Of a stretch of 64,000 nt of DNA, positions 27,091 through 33,920 are shown one piece after another. Below the pieces are notes generated by a model that did no database searches, had not been told where the DNA came from, and was given only the letters and a program-made list of their open reading frames with translations. How positions within the stretch are numbered: position 1 is the first letter of the stretch; each line of letters begins with the position of its first letter. Both the position numbers and the translations under genes were made by a program. This stretch comes from Anaerolineales bacterium (lineage in GTDB: Bacteria; Chloroflexota; Anaerolineae; Anaerolineales; Villigracilaceae), in contig JAIXKJ010000001.1 of the NCBI GenBank assembly GCA_026928255.1, positions 62,001-126,000 on the forward strand, in the 5' to 3' direction.

Positions 27091-27138
27091 TAAAAATTTT
27101 GCGGTTTGCGTCGTTATGAATTGGCGCAAACCGCAAAA
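27091..27138 (-). terminator. 14-bp perfect inverted repeat, probable terminator after the NYN gene
   Basis: TTTTGCGGTTTGCG (27097-27110) and its exact reverse complement (27125-27138) flank a 14-nt loop. On the minus strand the stem is followed by AATTTTTATT. It lies downstream of the NYN-LOTUS gene and upstream of the hemerythrin ATG, so it probably ends the NYN transcript. No better promoter for the hemerythrin gene is seen in the gap. Confidence 0.65.
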
Positions 27139-27199
27139 GTATACCTTTTTAGGCTAATTTGTGCTTTTCAAAAGTGTTAGGGAAGAAGGGAGGCGCCTC

Positions 27200-27949
27200 T
27201 TATGATTCTTTCATCCGCACGCGCAAAGTGGTCGAGCCGCTTGATTCTTGCGTGTCAATTTCAAAGCGCTCTAAACTGCCGATCATTTTAGAGAGTTGTT
27301 TATGCCCGTAGGTGCGCGGGTCAAAAGCGGGGTCGAGTTGATAGAGGGCGTTTCCCATGCTGGAAAGCGTCGCCCAACCGTCTTGTTGGACGGTCATTTC
27401 AAAGGCTTGCGCGAGAAGCGGCAGCGGGTCCGATTCGTCTTTTTTCTTTTCGCCGTTTTTGGCGCGTTTCTGTTGTTGTTGCGCGGCTCTCTTTTCCGTT
27501 GCGAGGTTTTCGGTATAAACGAACACGTCGCAGGCGTTGACGAAAGGCTTGGGCGTTTTCTTCTCGCCGATGCCCATGACGAAGATGCCCGTCTCGCGGA
27601 TGCGCGTGGCGAGGCGCGTGTAATCGCTGTCGCTGGAAACGAGACAGAAGCCGTCCACGACGCCGCTGTGGAGGATATCCATCGCGTCTATAATCATGGC
27701 GCTGTCGGTGGCGTTTTTGCCGATAGTGTAGCGGAATTGTTGGATGGGCTGAAAGGCGTGAAAGTTGAGCGTGTCCTTCCACGAGTTCATATTGTTGGTC
27801 GTCCAATCGCCGTAGATGCGACGCACGGTAACTTGTCCGTGCCGCCCGGCTTCGACGAGCATTTGCGTCAGCAAGCCGGCTTGGGCGTTGTCGCCGTCAA
27901 TTAGCATGGCGATTTTGTTGCGAATTAATTTGGAGGAAGTCTCAGGCAT
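27200..27949 (-). CDS. NYN-domain RNase-like protein with C-terminal LOTUS/OST-HTH-type domain
   Basis: A 249-residue protein of the LabA/DUF88 group. The NYN (PIN-like) nuclease fold shows the acidic set LIDGDN (Asp18, Asp20), KNATDSAMIIDAMD (Asp82, Asp88) and SSDSDY (Asp107, Asp109). A Gln/Lys-rich linker at about 155-172 leads to a domain of about 75 residues (LLAQAFEMTVQQDGWATLSS then GHKQLSKMIGSLERFEI) that matches the OST-HTH/LOTUS winged-helix pattern for RNA binding. NYN-LOTUS proteins are thought to act in RNA cleavage or turnover; the target is unknown. The start is leaderless: TTGTAA, 17 nt, TACAAT, then 6 nt to the ATG, one of the clearest promoters in the window. Confidence 0.88.
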   Translation of the reverse strand: MPETSSKLIRNKIAMLIDGDNAQAGLLTQMLVEAGRHGQVTVRRIYGDWTTNNMNSWKDTLNFHAFQPIQQFRYTIGKNATDSAMIIDAMDILHSGVVDGFCLVSSDSDYTRLATRIRETGIFVMGIGEKKTPKPFVNACDVFVYTENLATEKRAAQQQQKRAKNGEKKKDESDPLPLLAQAFEMTVQQDGWATLSSMGNALYQLDPAFDPRTYGHKQLSKMIGSLERFEIDTQESSGSTTLRVRMKES

Positions 27950-27982
27950 AAAGAGATTGTATCCTCTTTTTTGCGTAATTAC

Positions 27983-28043
27983 AAAGGCGCAAAAGCGGCA
28001 AGACTCAAAAGAGAAATGCGATTTCGCGCCTTTGCGGTTAATC
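27983..28043. repeat. Intergenic AAAGGCGC inverted repeat
   Basis: AAAGGCGC near 27983 and GCGCCTTT near 28030 face each other across about 40 bp, in the gap between the NYN gene and the membrane heme-protein gene. The 14-mer AAAGGCGCAAAAGC (27983-27996) recurs exactly at 53153-53166, in front of the cobalt transporter. This looks like a degenerate dispersed intergenic repeat. No gene is seen. Confidence 0.5.
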
Positions 28044-28057
28044 TTTCAAACGCTTTT

Positions 28058-29239
28058 TTATGCGCTCTCGTATTTTTTCAAACCTGCTTTGGCGATTTCA
28101 AAAATCTCTTTCATCGGATGAACAAGAGCCAGCGCGTAGAGCGCGAAACCGACGCCATATAAAATTCCTTTCGCGGGCGCGGGGATGAAGATGCTGATCC
28201 AAATCAAGATTCCGCCGAGCGTCAGGGCGCTGAGGCTGCCCCAACATCCGCCCAGTTGCGGATTCTCTTCTTTGAGGAAGGAACGCCGCAAGATATACGG
28301 GATGAGGGCAATGCCGAATTGCAAGACCCAGCCGTAAATCAGGGGTTGAGGCGCGGTGGATTCGACAGGTCCGCCCGCGATGACGTGAGTCAGAATCAGC
28401 GGGGCGATCAGCACGGGAAGCAAAATCCAAATGTACGAAGCGAGCAAGTGCCAGCCGCCTGCGGTGGCAAGTTGTCCGCTGGATTTAAGGGCGCGTCCCA
28501 TCAGGACGACGAGCCAGACCGTCGAACCGATGTGCAGAACTAATCCCGTGATAATGGCGGGCATGTTGCCGCCGAGCCAAGGTCCGAGCACGAGGAAGAA
28601 CGCGCCGACAGCCATGCTCCAAAAAATGGCGGTGATATTTTTCGGCGAGCCGAGCGGACGACCCGTGATCATCGGGATGAAATCCACGAGCAAGCCCGCG
28701 AAAGTCAGCGACATGAAGCCCCACGAATTCGCGTGAATGTGCGCTTCGAGCGGGACTTTGATGAAGAGCGCGTCGCTCCAGTTGAGCCACAAACCCGTGC
28801 CGATGATGATGCCGACCAGCAGATAGAACAAGCCCGTGATATAGAACTTGAGCGAGGCGGGCGCGTCGCCGCCGCGCGCGTTCCAGAGTTGGAGGAAGAG
28901 CAGCGTCGTGGCGATGAAGATCAGCGTGCCGCCCGCGAAGATCATGGCTTGGTTGACTCCAGAGAATCCCGCAATCAGCGCGATGAAGCCCATGTTGAGC
29001 GTCAGCCAAATGTCCCAGCGCGTGGCGGGTTTGGGCTTTTTGGCGAGCGAAGCGACCAGACCAGGCAGAAGTCCGAAGACGACTTGCGAGACGATACCCA
29101 GCGTGATGAAGTGGACGCGAATCCAGCGCAGGGCGGGAAACGCGGCGGATAAATTCCAACTGACGAAAGAAGCGTCCGCCGCGGCGAGGATGGCGACGAA
29201 GGTGTAGAGCAAAGTCGTAAGTAAGTATGGAATAGGCAT
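28058..29239 (-). CDS. CcoN/NnrS-like polytopic heme membrane protein
   Basis: A 393-residue protein of about ten to twelve transmembrane helices, resembling the small relatives of cbb3 oxidase subunit I and NnrS. Histidines sit at the expected helix positions: His43 (RVHFITLG), His167 and His169 (EAHIHANSWGF), His236, His264 and His285. The HxHxxxxG pattern followed by a helix ending in P-M is typical of this group, where histidines bind heme or copper. Full terminal oxidases are larger and have more conserved ligands, so this is more likely an NnrS-type NO-related protein or a reduced oxidase-like subunit. AAGGAA precedes the ATG, with TACAGT as a possible -10. It follows the Crp/Fnr gene, separated by 76 bp. 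Confidence 0.7.
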   Translation of the reverse strand: MPIPYLLTTLLYTFVAILAAADASFVSWNLSAAFPALRWIRVHFITLGIVSQVVFGLLPGLVASLAKKPKPATRWDIWLTLNMGFIALIAGFSGVNQAMIFAGGTLIFIATTLLFLQLWNARGGDAPASLKFYITGLFYLLVGIIIGTGLWLNWSDALFIKVPLEAHIHANSWGFMSLTFAGLLVDFIPMITGRPLGSPKNITAIFWSMAVGAFFLVLGPWLGGNMPAIITGLVLHIGSTVWLVVLMGRALKSSGQLATAGGWHLLASYIWILLPVLIAPLILTHVIAGGPVESTAPQPLIYGWVLQFGIALIPYILRRSFLKEENPQLGGCWGSLSALTLGGILIWISIFIPAPAKGILYGVGFALYALALVHPMKEIFEIAKAGLKKYESA

Positions 29240-29315
29240 GTTAGATTCCTTATGTCCCCACTGTACCCTTATATTGCGTTTTACATCCCGACTTTTGTCG
29301 GATTTTTGGGACAGG

Positions 29316-29999
29316 CTATCCGTTCCGCGCGCGTTCCGTCAGCCCCGCCCGATCCAAAATGCGGATGCGCTGTTTGTCCGCTTCGATCAAGCCCGCCTTC
29401 GTCAGTTCGCGGACGACGCGGCTTAACACGTCGGGGACGGTGCCGAGTCGGGCGGCGAGTTCGGTCTGATTCGTCCAGCGGCGGCGTTCGATCACGTCGC
29501 CTTCGGCTTGTTCCAGCAGCAATTGGATGTAACGCGCCTCGACGGTTTTCAGCGACAAGTCGGAAGCGAGCGCGACCAGCCCGACGATTTTATCCGCCAT
29601 ATTTTCGATGATCTGCATCGCGGCTTGCGGGTACGCCCCGATGACCTCTTCCAAAGCGCGGCGCGGAATCAGCCAGACGCCCGATTCTTCCAGCGCAATC
29701 GCAGTGGCGGGATTCGTCCGATTTGCCAGCGCACCCACTTCGTTGAAGATCTCGCCCGCTTGGATAAATCTCAACACTTGCTCGCGTCCGTCTGGAGCGG
29801 AGCGCAGCGCTTTCAGCAAACCGTATTGCAGATAATACAAATTAGATTCGGCGTCGCCTTCCCAAAAGATCACCGCGTTGGGCGCGAAGACTTTCCACGT
29901 CGCGCTTGCGGCGAGACGCGCCAGCGCCTGCGGGTCAAGCCCGCGCAGGAAGTCGAAACTTTGCAGGCGTTTGAGCAGCGGCGCGTTGGAAGGAGTCAT
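29316..29999 (-). CDS. Crp/Fnr-family transcription regulator without cysteines
   Basis: A 227-residue regulator with an N-terminal cyclic-nucleotide-binding-type beta-barrel (FLRGLDPQALARLA to the long dimer helix) and a C-terminal winged helix (TNQTELAARLGTVPDVLSRVVRELTKAGLI). There is no cysteine, so it cannot be an iron-sulfur Fnr. Heme-dependent DNR/NnrR-like sensing, cAMP binding or another ligand are the options. The Arg of the cAMP phosphate-binding cassette is not evident. The start at 29999 is chosen over 30035 because TACACT ends 6 nt before this ATG (leaderless) and would fall within the longer frame. Placed between the 14-heme cytochrome and the NnrS-like gene, it probably regulates this redox cluster. 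Confidence 0.88.
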   Translation of the reverse strand: MTPSNAPLLKRLQSFDFLRGLDPQALARLAASATWKVFAPNAVIFWEGDAESNLYYLQYGLLKALRSAPDGREQVLRFIQAGEIFNEVGALANRTNPATAIALEESGVWLIPRRALEEVIGAYPQAAMQIIENMADKIVGLVALASDLSLKTVEARYIQLLLEQAEGDVIERRRWTNQTELAARLGTVPDVLSRVVRELTKAGLIEADKQRIRILDRAGLTERARNG

Positions 30000-30046
30000 G
30001 TCGTTAGTGTACACGCGGAAAGGCGCGGGAGTCAAATGGCTGCGGA

Positions 30047-31225
30047 CTAGTCGTCGTGATCGCCATCTTTATGCTTGCTTCCGTCGCTGTGGCATTCCAT
30101 GCAATCTTGGAAATTGGAAATGCCTTCCTTAAGATGCTTTGATTCAATCTTGGTTTCGGTATGTTCGTGACAGCCGTAGCAGGTATAAGTCGTCAAACTG
30201 TTCGGATGGCAGGTCTGGCAACTGCCATTGCCGTCTCCGTGATCAATGGGGAAGGTGTGAATGCCGTTGTAGGTGGCGGGCTTCCAAGCGTTGGTGGTAT
30301 GGCAGGTCGCGCATTCGGTCCCAAATTGACCGAAGTGTTCCTGCGGCTCGGCGTGACAGGCGACGCACGAACTCGACGACGCGAAGCGGTCGTGATCGAA
30401 CGTCGCGTTCTTCCAATCCGAAGCGACGTGGCAGGTCTCGCATTGCTGACCATATTCGCCGAGATGCTTATCGTCCTGCTGATGGCAGGCGTAGCAATTT
30501 TGCGGCGCGGATTGCAAGTCGGCAACCGTGCGCGGATTTGCATGACACTTCGCGCAATCTATGTTGGCGTGTCCGCCGTCTAATTTGAAGGCGTAGGCGT
30601 TGTGATTGAACGCGCTGTAACGATCCACGCCGTCGTGGCAGGCGAGACAATCCGAGCCGTACGCGCGTGTGTGGGCTTGGGTGAAGGCGATATCCAAGTC
30701 GCTGTGGCAGGTTTGGCACGAGTCAGCGGCGAAAGTTGAAACGTCGTTTTCGTGGCAGTCGGCGCAGACAATCGGCGCGCCCGCTTTGGTCTGCTGATGT
30801 TTGTTCAAGGCAAAGCCAAACGCCTCGTGCGGAAAAGTCCGCTCGTCGAGGTCGGTGAGCGAAGCCGCCGCGCCGCGATGCTCTTTGTGACAGTCGCGGC
30901 AGGAAGCGTCGGGCGATTTCTGCGCGATCATGCCGTGCAATTGCGCCGCGTCCAGCATTTGACTGGCGACGTTTTTATGACAATCCATACAGCGATCCGC
31001 CATCGTCGCCGAACCCCACGGCGCGACGTGACAGGCGTTGCACTCCGCAATTTCCGCGTGCGAAGAAACGCCGCGAATGCTTTCCCCGCGTTGGTCGTTG
31101 AGCGCGCCAGGGTTGAACATGTTCGATCCGCTTGCAAACGCGACTCCCGCGATTACGAAAACGGCGATCAGCGCCGCAAGCGCCCCTGTCTGCGTCAGAC
31201 ATCCAAGCCGATTGGAGTTATTCAT
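30047..31225 (-). CDS. 14-heme c-type cytochrome with N-terminal membrane anchor
   Basis: A 392-residue multiheme cytochrome. Residues about 14-32 form a hydrophobic export or anchor helix (ALAALIAVFVIAGVAFA). The rest holds fourteen CXXCH heme-attachment motifs: CNACH, CMDCH, CRDCH, CADCH, CQTCH, CLACH, CAKCH, CYACH, CETCH, CVACH, CATCH, CQTCH, CYGCH and CMECH. Many other histidines are available as distal ligands, as in cytochrome c3/c7-type and doubled-CXXCH proteins. It should lie outside the membrane as an electron wire or store. In a monoderm cell it would be at the surface. The C terminus is His/Asp/Lys-rich (SKHKDGDHDD). It starts 9 bp after the cytochrome b gene and is the likely acceptor of that subunit. 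The final electron acceptor is unknown. Confidence 0.93.
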   Translation of the reverse strand: MNNSNRLGCLTQTGALAALIAVFVIAGVAFASGSNMFNPGALNDQRGESIRGVSSHAEIAECNACHVAPWGSATMADRCMDCHKNVASQMLDAAQLHGMIAQKSPDASCRDCHKEHRGAAASLTDLDERTFPHEAFGFALNKHQQTKAGAPIVCADCHENDVSTFAADSCQTCHSDLDIAFTQAHTRAYGSDCLACHDGVDRYSAFNHNAYAFKLDGGHANIDCAKCHANPRTVADLQSAPQNCYACHQQDDKHLGEYGQQCETCHVASDWKNATFDHDRFASSSSCVACHAEPQEHFGQFGTECATCHTTNAWKPATYNGIHTFPIDHGDGNGSCQTCHPNSLTTYTCYGCHEHTETKIESKHLKEGISNFQDCMECHSDGSKHKDGDHDD

Positions 31226-31234
31226 AACGATTTC

Positions 31235-31789
31235 CTATTTCAGAAAAGTAGCGTAATACAACGCCCCGCCGACGTGGACAAACGCCGCGATGAATAAGGC
31301 AATGCCGATGGGAATGTGAACCGTGTGCCAAAGCGACAGCAAACGCCGCGCGCGTTTCAACGCTTCAGGCGAAAGCGCGCTGTCAATTTCCGCGCCGTCC
31401 AGCGCGCGCGGGATACGGGTATAAACGTACCGTCCGATAAAGCCGCTGACAACGATAATGATTGTGAGCAAAGTTGTCGCGCCCGCAATGCCGTTGAACT
31501 TCCACGAGGTATGAAGCAACACCATGAACGGACCGACGATCCCCATGTAAATATGCGTTTTCAGCCAAGTAGATAAACGTCCCAGCGAGGCTTTGCGGCT
31601 GCGCTTGCGAATGCTGTAAAGCGTCTCGGTCAATAACATTAGGATAAAGCCGACGATTCCCAACGTGTGACCGAACAATTCGCCAGCGGCGGGAACGGAG
31701 CGCGTCGTGAACAAAACCAATCCGTACACCGCGCCGATGATCAGACACGAGAAAAACGCCAGCCAAAGTTCAACATATCCGCGAAGCAT
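31235..31789 (-). CDS. Four-helix cytochrome b-like membrane subunit
   Basis: A 184-residue membrane protein with four predicted helices (about 7-29, 39-58, 78-97 with 103-125, and 152-180). Histidines at helix positions suited to two b hemes are His41, His79, His93, His155, His158 and His172. The arrangement is like cytochrome b561/ferric-reductase-type subunits that pass electrons through the membrane. AAGGAAAAAAT precedes the ATG. It is between the FAD oxidoreductase and the 14-heme cytochrome on the same strand, so a path from NAD(P)H or ferredoxin through FAD and b hemes to c hemes is plausible. No exact family name can be given with confidence. Confidence 0.78.
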   Translation of the reverse strand: MLRGYVELWLAFFSCLIIGAVYGLVLFTTRSVPAAGELFGHTLGIVGFILMLLTETLYSIRKRSRKASLGRLSTWLKTHIYMGIVGPFMVLLHTSWKFNGIAGATTLLTIIIVVSGFIGRYVYTRIPRALDGAEIDSALSPEALKRARRLLSLWHTVHIPIGIALFIAAFVHVGGALYYATFLK

Positions 31790-31802
31790 ATTTTTTCCTT
31801 TT

Positions 31803-31880
31803 CCCTCATCCCCAACCTTTCTCCCGTTGGAGAAGGGAGTCTGAGTCCCCTTTCCCTCTGGGAGAGGGCTAGGGTGAGGG
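31803..31880. repeat. Imperfect palindromic REP-like element
   Basis: A 78-bp palindrome of nested arms: CCCTCATCCCCAACCTTTCTC at the left (without its final bases it matches the right arm closely), a GAGAAGGGAG arm, a CCCTTTCCCTCTGGGAGAGGG hairpin core, and GGGTGAGGG at the right end. Elements of this CCCTC/GAGGG type recur in intergenic DNA of many bacteria. It separates the cytochrome b gene from the FAD oxidoreductase gene and could act as a partial transcription stop or mRNA-stability element within the cluster. Confidence 0.75.
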
Positions 31881-31901
31881 CGACTTTTGCAAGAAGGTCT
31901 T

Positions 31902-33206
31902 TTACACAGCCGCCAATTGATGCGACCAAAAATCTACGATAATATCGGCGATCTTCGCGTCCTTTTCCAGCAATTGGGCGCGGATGGGAGAGATGTCGGT
32001 CTTTTCGGAAATGATGCGTTGCAGCGGCGCGGAGAGTTTTTGGTCGCCCATCACCACCGCGCCGATCAGCCGATTTTCGCCAATCAACACGCGGACGCGG
32101 TTAATGTCGAATCCGCTTTGCGCCACAATCGCGTCGGGCAGTTGCCGCCAGGTTTCGCTGTCGCCGCGCGCCACGCCGATCACGTCTTCGTCGCGCCCAT
32201 GTCCCACCGCGCCGACGATGGTCGTCGTCAGCCCCGCGAGGCGGGTAACGTTGAACGGCACGCTTTTCACATAAACTTTATTTTCGCCCGCCATGTTCAA
32301 GCCAGCGGCGCGTCCCTGTTCGCGGGCGATGCTCCACAAACTGTCCAGCGCGTAAGTGCCCGTCAGCGGATCGTAGGCTTGCGCCACGTCGCCCGCCGCG
32401 TAGATGTTCGGATCGTTCGTCTGCAAATATTCGTTGACTAAAACGCCGCGATCCACCGTCAGCCCCGCCGCCTGCGCCAGCGCGACTCGCGGCTGGACGC
32501 CCACCGCGTACGCCACCAAGTCGCAACGAATCTCGCGCCCATTCTGCAAGCGGACTCCCCGCACCTTGCCAGACTTGCCAAAAATTTCCCGCGCTTCGGA
32601 ATGGAAATGCAACTCCACGCCTTCGGCTTGCAAACGTCCTTCCACAATGCGCGATTCGCGCTCGTCTAGCGTCGCGCCCCAATATCGCCCGCCGCGCAAA
32701 AGATAATGCACATTCATGCCGCGCGACAGCAGCCCTTCGGTTAGTTCGAGCGCGGTGATTCCGCCGCCGATGACTACGGCGCTTCGTCCGCGTTTGGCGC
32801 GTTTCAAAATTTCGCGCGCGTCTTCGAGATGATCGAGTTTCAGCACGCCTTGCAGGTCCGCGCCTGAAACGGTCAGCGGGACGGCGGAAGCGCCCGTAGC
32901 GATGAGCAGTTTGTCGTAGGTCAGCGCCGCGCCGTCGTCCAGACGAAGTGTTTTATTTGCTCGATCAATCGCTTGAACATTCGCCTTTTTATAGATAAAT
33001 TTCAGCCGCTCGTAATCTTCGCGCATTTTCGGGTAAAGCGATTTGTCGCGCAGTTCGCCCGTGAGGAAGTACGCCAGCCCAGGTCGGGAATAATATCCGT
33101 GCGGGTCGTCGCCGATTAAGACAACCTCGCCGCTTCGATCCGCGCCGCGAATCGCTTCGAGCGCGGAAATCCCCGCCACGCCGATTCCGACGATGACGTA
33201 TCTCAT
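31902..33206 (-). CDS. FAD-dependent NAD(P)H oxidoreductase
   Basis: A 434-residue flavoprotein of the pyridine-nucleotide-disulfide oxidoreductase superfamily, closest in style to NirB N-terminal/rubredoxin-reductase-like proteins. An FAD dinucleotide motif VIVGIGVAGISA is at 4-15, a second Rossmann motif VVIGGGITALE is near 143-154 for NAD(P)H, and the late FAD motif is NIYAAGDVAQ. No redox-active CxxC pair is present. The C-terminal domain resembles the NirB-type extension. It begins in a 4-bp ATGA overlap with the ferredoxin gene, so the two should be made together and may form a soluble NAD(P)H or ferredoxin module feeding the membrane cytochromes downstream. Direction of electron flow cannot be inferred. 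Confidence 0.88.
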   Translation of the reverse strand: MRYVIVGIGVAGISALEAIRGADRSGEVVLIGDDPHGYYSRPGLAYFLTGELRDKSLYPKMREDYERLKFIYKKANVQAIDRANKTLRLDDGAALTYDKLLIATGASAVPLTVSGADLQGVLKLDHLEDAREILKRAKRGRSAVVIGGGITALELTEGLLSRGMNVHYLLRGGRYWGATLDERESRIVEGRLQAEGVELHFHSEAREIFGKSGKVRGVRLQNGREIRCDLVAYAVGVQPRVALAQAAGLTVDRGVLVNEYLQTNDPNIYAAGDVAQAYDPLTGTYALDSLWSIAREQGRAAGLNMAGENKVYVKSVPFNVTRLAGLTTTIVGAVGHGRDEDVIGVARGDSETWRQLPDAIVAQSGFDINRVRVLIGENRLIGAVVMGDQKLSAPLQRIISEKTDISPIRAQLLEKDAKIADIIVDFWSHQLAAV

Positions 33207-33469
33207 GCTTCGCCTTCCGCAAATAAGTCGGTGATTTCAAATCGCAACGCCCCGCGCGGACAACGCGCCACGCACTCGCCGCAAGTGAGGCATTCGCTGT
33301 GCCGCACAGGCTCTCCGCTCCAAGCGTGCGCGCGCACGTCAATATTGATTGGACAGTTATAGGAGCAAATACCGCACTGCACGCACCGAAACGGGTCGGG
33401 AACGACGTATCCGATAGAAGCGGTTACGCGGCGGCTGGCATTAGTTTTGAAAATATCCAGAACGGACAA
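33203..33469 (-). CDS. 2x[4Fe-4S] ferredoxin-like protein, TTG start
   Basis: An 88-residue protein with two CxxCxxCxxxCP cluster motifs: Cys29, 32, 35 and 39 (CVQCGICSYNCP) and Cys60, 63, 66 and 70 (CLTCGECVARCP). The spacing is that of low-potential bacterial ferredoxins, or of the C-terminal domains of HdrC and GlpC-like subunits. The start is TTG with GGAG 7 nt upstream; no ATG is available in the frame. It overlaps the FAD oxidoreductase start by 4 bp. As the first gene of the redox cluster it probably carries electrons to or from the flavoprotein. Confidence 0.88.
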   Translation of the reverse strand: MSVLDIFKTNASRRVTASIGYVVPDPFRCVQCGICSYNCPINIDVRAHAWSGEPVRHSECLTCGECVARCPRGALRFEITDLFAEGEA

Positions 33470-33486
33470 GGGCGGACTCCATTTCC

Positions 33487-33507
33487 AGCGTTGAAAACCT
33501 CAACGCT
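33487..33507. promoter_or_regulatory. Palindrome upstream of the ferredoxin gene
   Basis: AGCGTTG and CAACGCT form a perfect 7-bp inverted repeat with a 7-nt centre, 18 bp upstream of the TTG start of the redox cluster. It could be an operator for the Crp/Fnr-like regulator, a 5' hairpin, or chance. It does not match the TTGAT-N4-ATCAA Fnr consensus. Confidence 0.35.
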
Positions 33508-33579
33508 TTGTCTGAATCATAAGCCCGCCGCATGAAAGAAAATAGTGATGAATGTCATATCCAAAACTCACGAAATCAC

Positions 33580-33609
33580 TTGACGCTCTCTTGTCTTCTA
33601 ATCTATAAT
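33580..33609 (+). promoter_or_regulatory. Promoter of the decayed fur gene
   Basis: TTGACG (33580-33585), an 18-nt spacer and TATAAT (33604-33609) give a near-consensus promoter. AGAGGAAGC before the ATG at 33647 is a good ribosome-binding site, so the promoter of the damaged gene appears intact. Confidence 0.65.
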
Positions 33610-33646
33610 CATTACAAATAAGGAACGAATAGAAATAAGAGGAAGC

Positions 33647-33913
33647 ATGTCCGATACGGAATATTTGATGCAGACGTTGAAAGAAGCGGGGCTGCGGCGC
33701 ACGCCCCAATTGGCTTGCATTGTCTGCTCGCGCATTGTGGATATTCACAGCAAGCGCGTTTCGCAGTTGGACAAAGAAGTCGTTGCTGCTTCGGGGTATC
33801 GCCAGCGAGCTGCAGTCAATACGACGGGCTTTTTTATTGAAAATAGCGTTGTCCTTTCGAGCCGCGCAAGCGACGACGTAAATTTTCTTGCTCGCTGCGT
33901 TTCTTTGAAATGA
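33647..33913 (+). pseudogene. Fur-family regulator with internal deletion and scrambled C terminus
   Basis: The 88-residue product starts like a Fur-family repressor (LMQTLKEAGLRRTPQ, the first helix with its R-x-T-x-Q end). It then jumps directly to a segment matching the Fur dimerisation domain (CIVCSRIVDIHSKRVSQLDK, resembling the common CxxCGxxxDxxS region). About 70 residues, containing the rest of the winged helix and the first metal-site histidines, are missing between them. After VVAASGY the expected end (xxLYGxCxxC) is replaced by unrelated sequence, as if by a frame change. Promoter and ribosome site look intact. The protein cannot bind DNA in the normal way. It could be dead or a dominant-negative fragment; a dead gene is more likely. 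Confidence 0.65.
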
Positions 33914-33920
33914 CAGAGCG

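Noticed and set aside
29285..29310. Terminator between the Crp/Fnr gene and the NnrS-like gene
   Set aside because: The CCGAC-TTTT-GTCGG hairpin has its T-run on the plus strand, while both genes are on the minus strand, so it would not stop their transcription.
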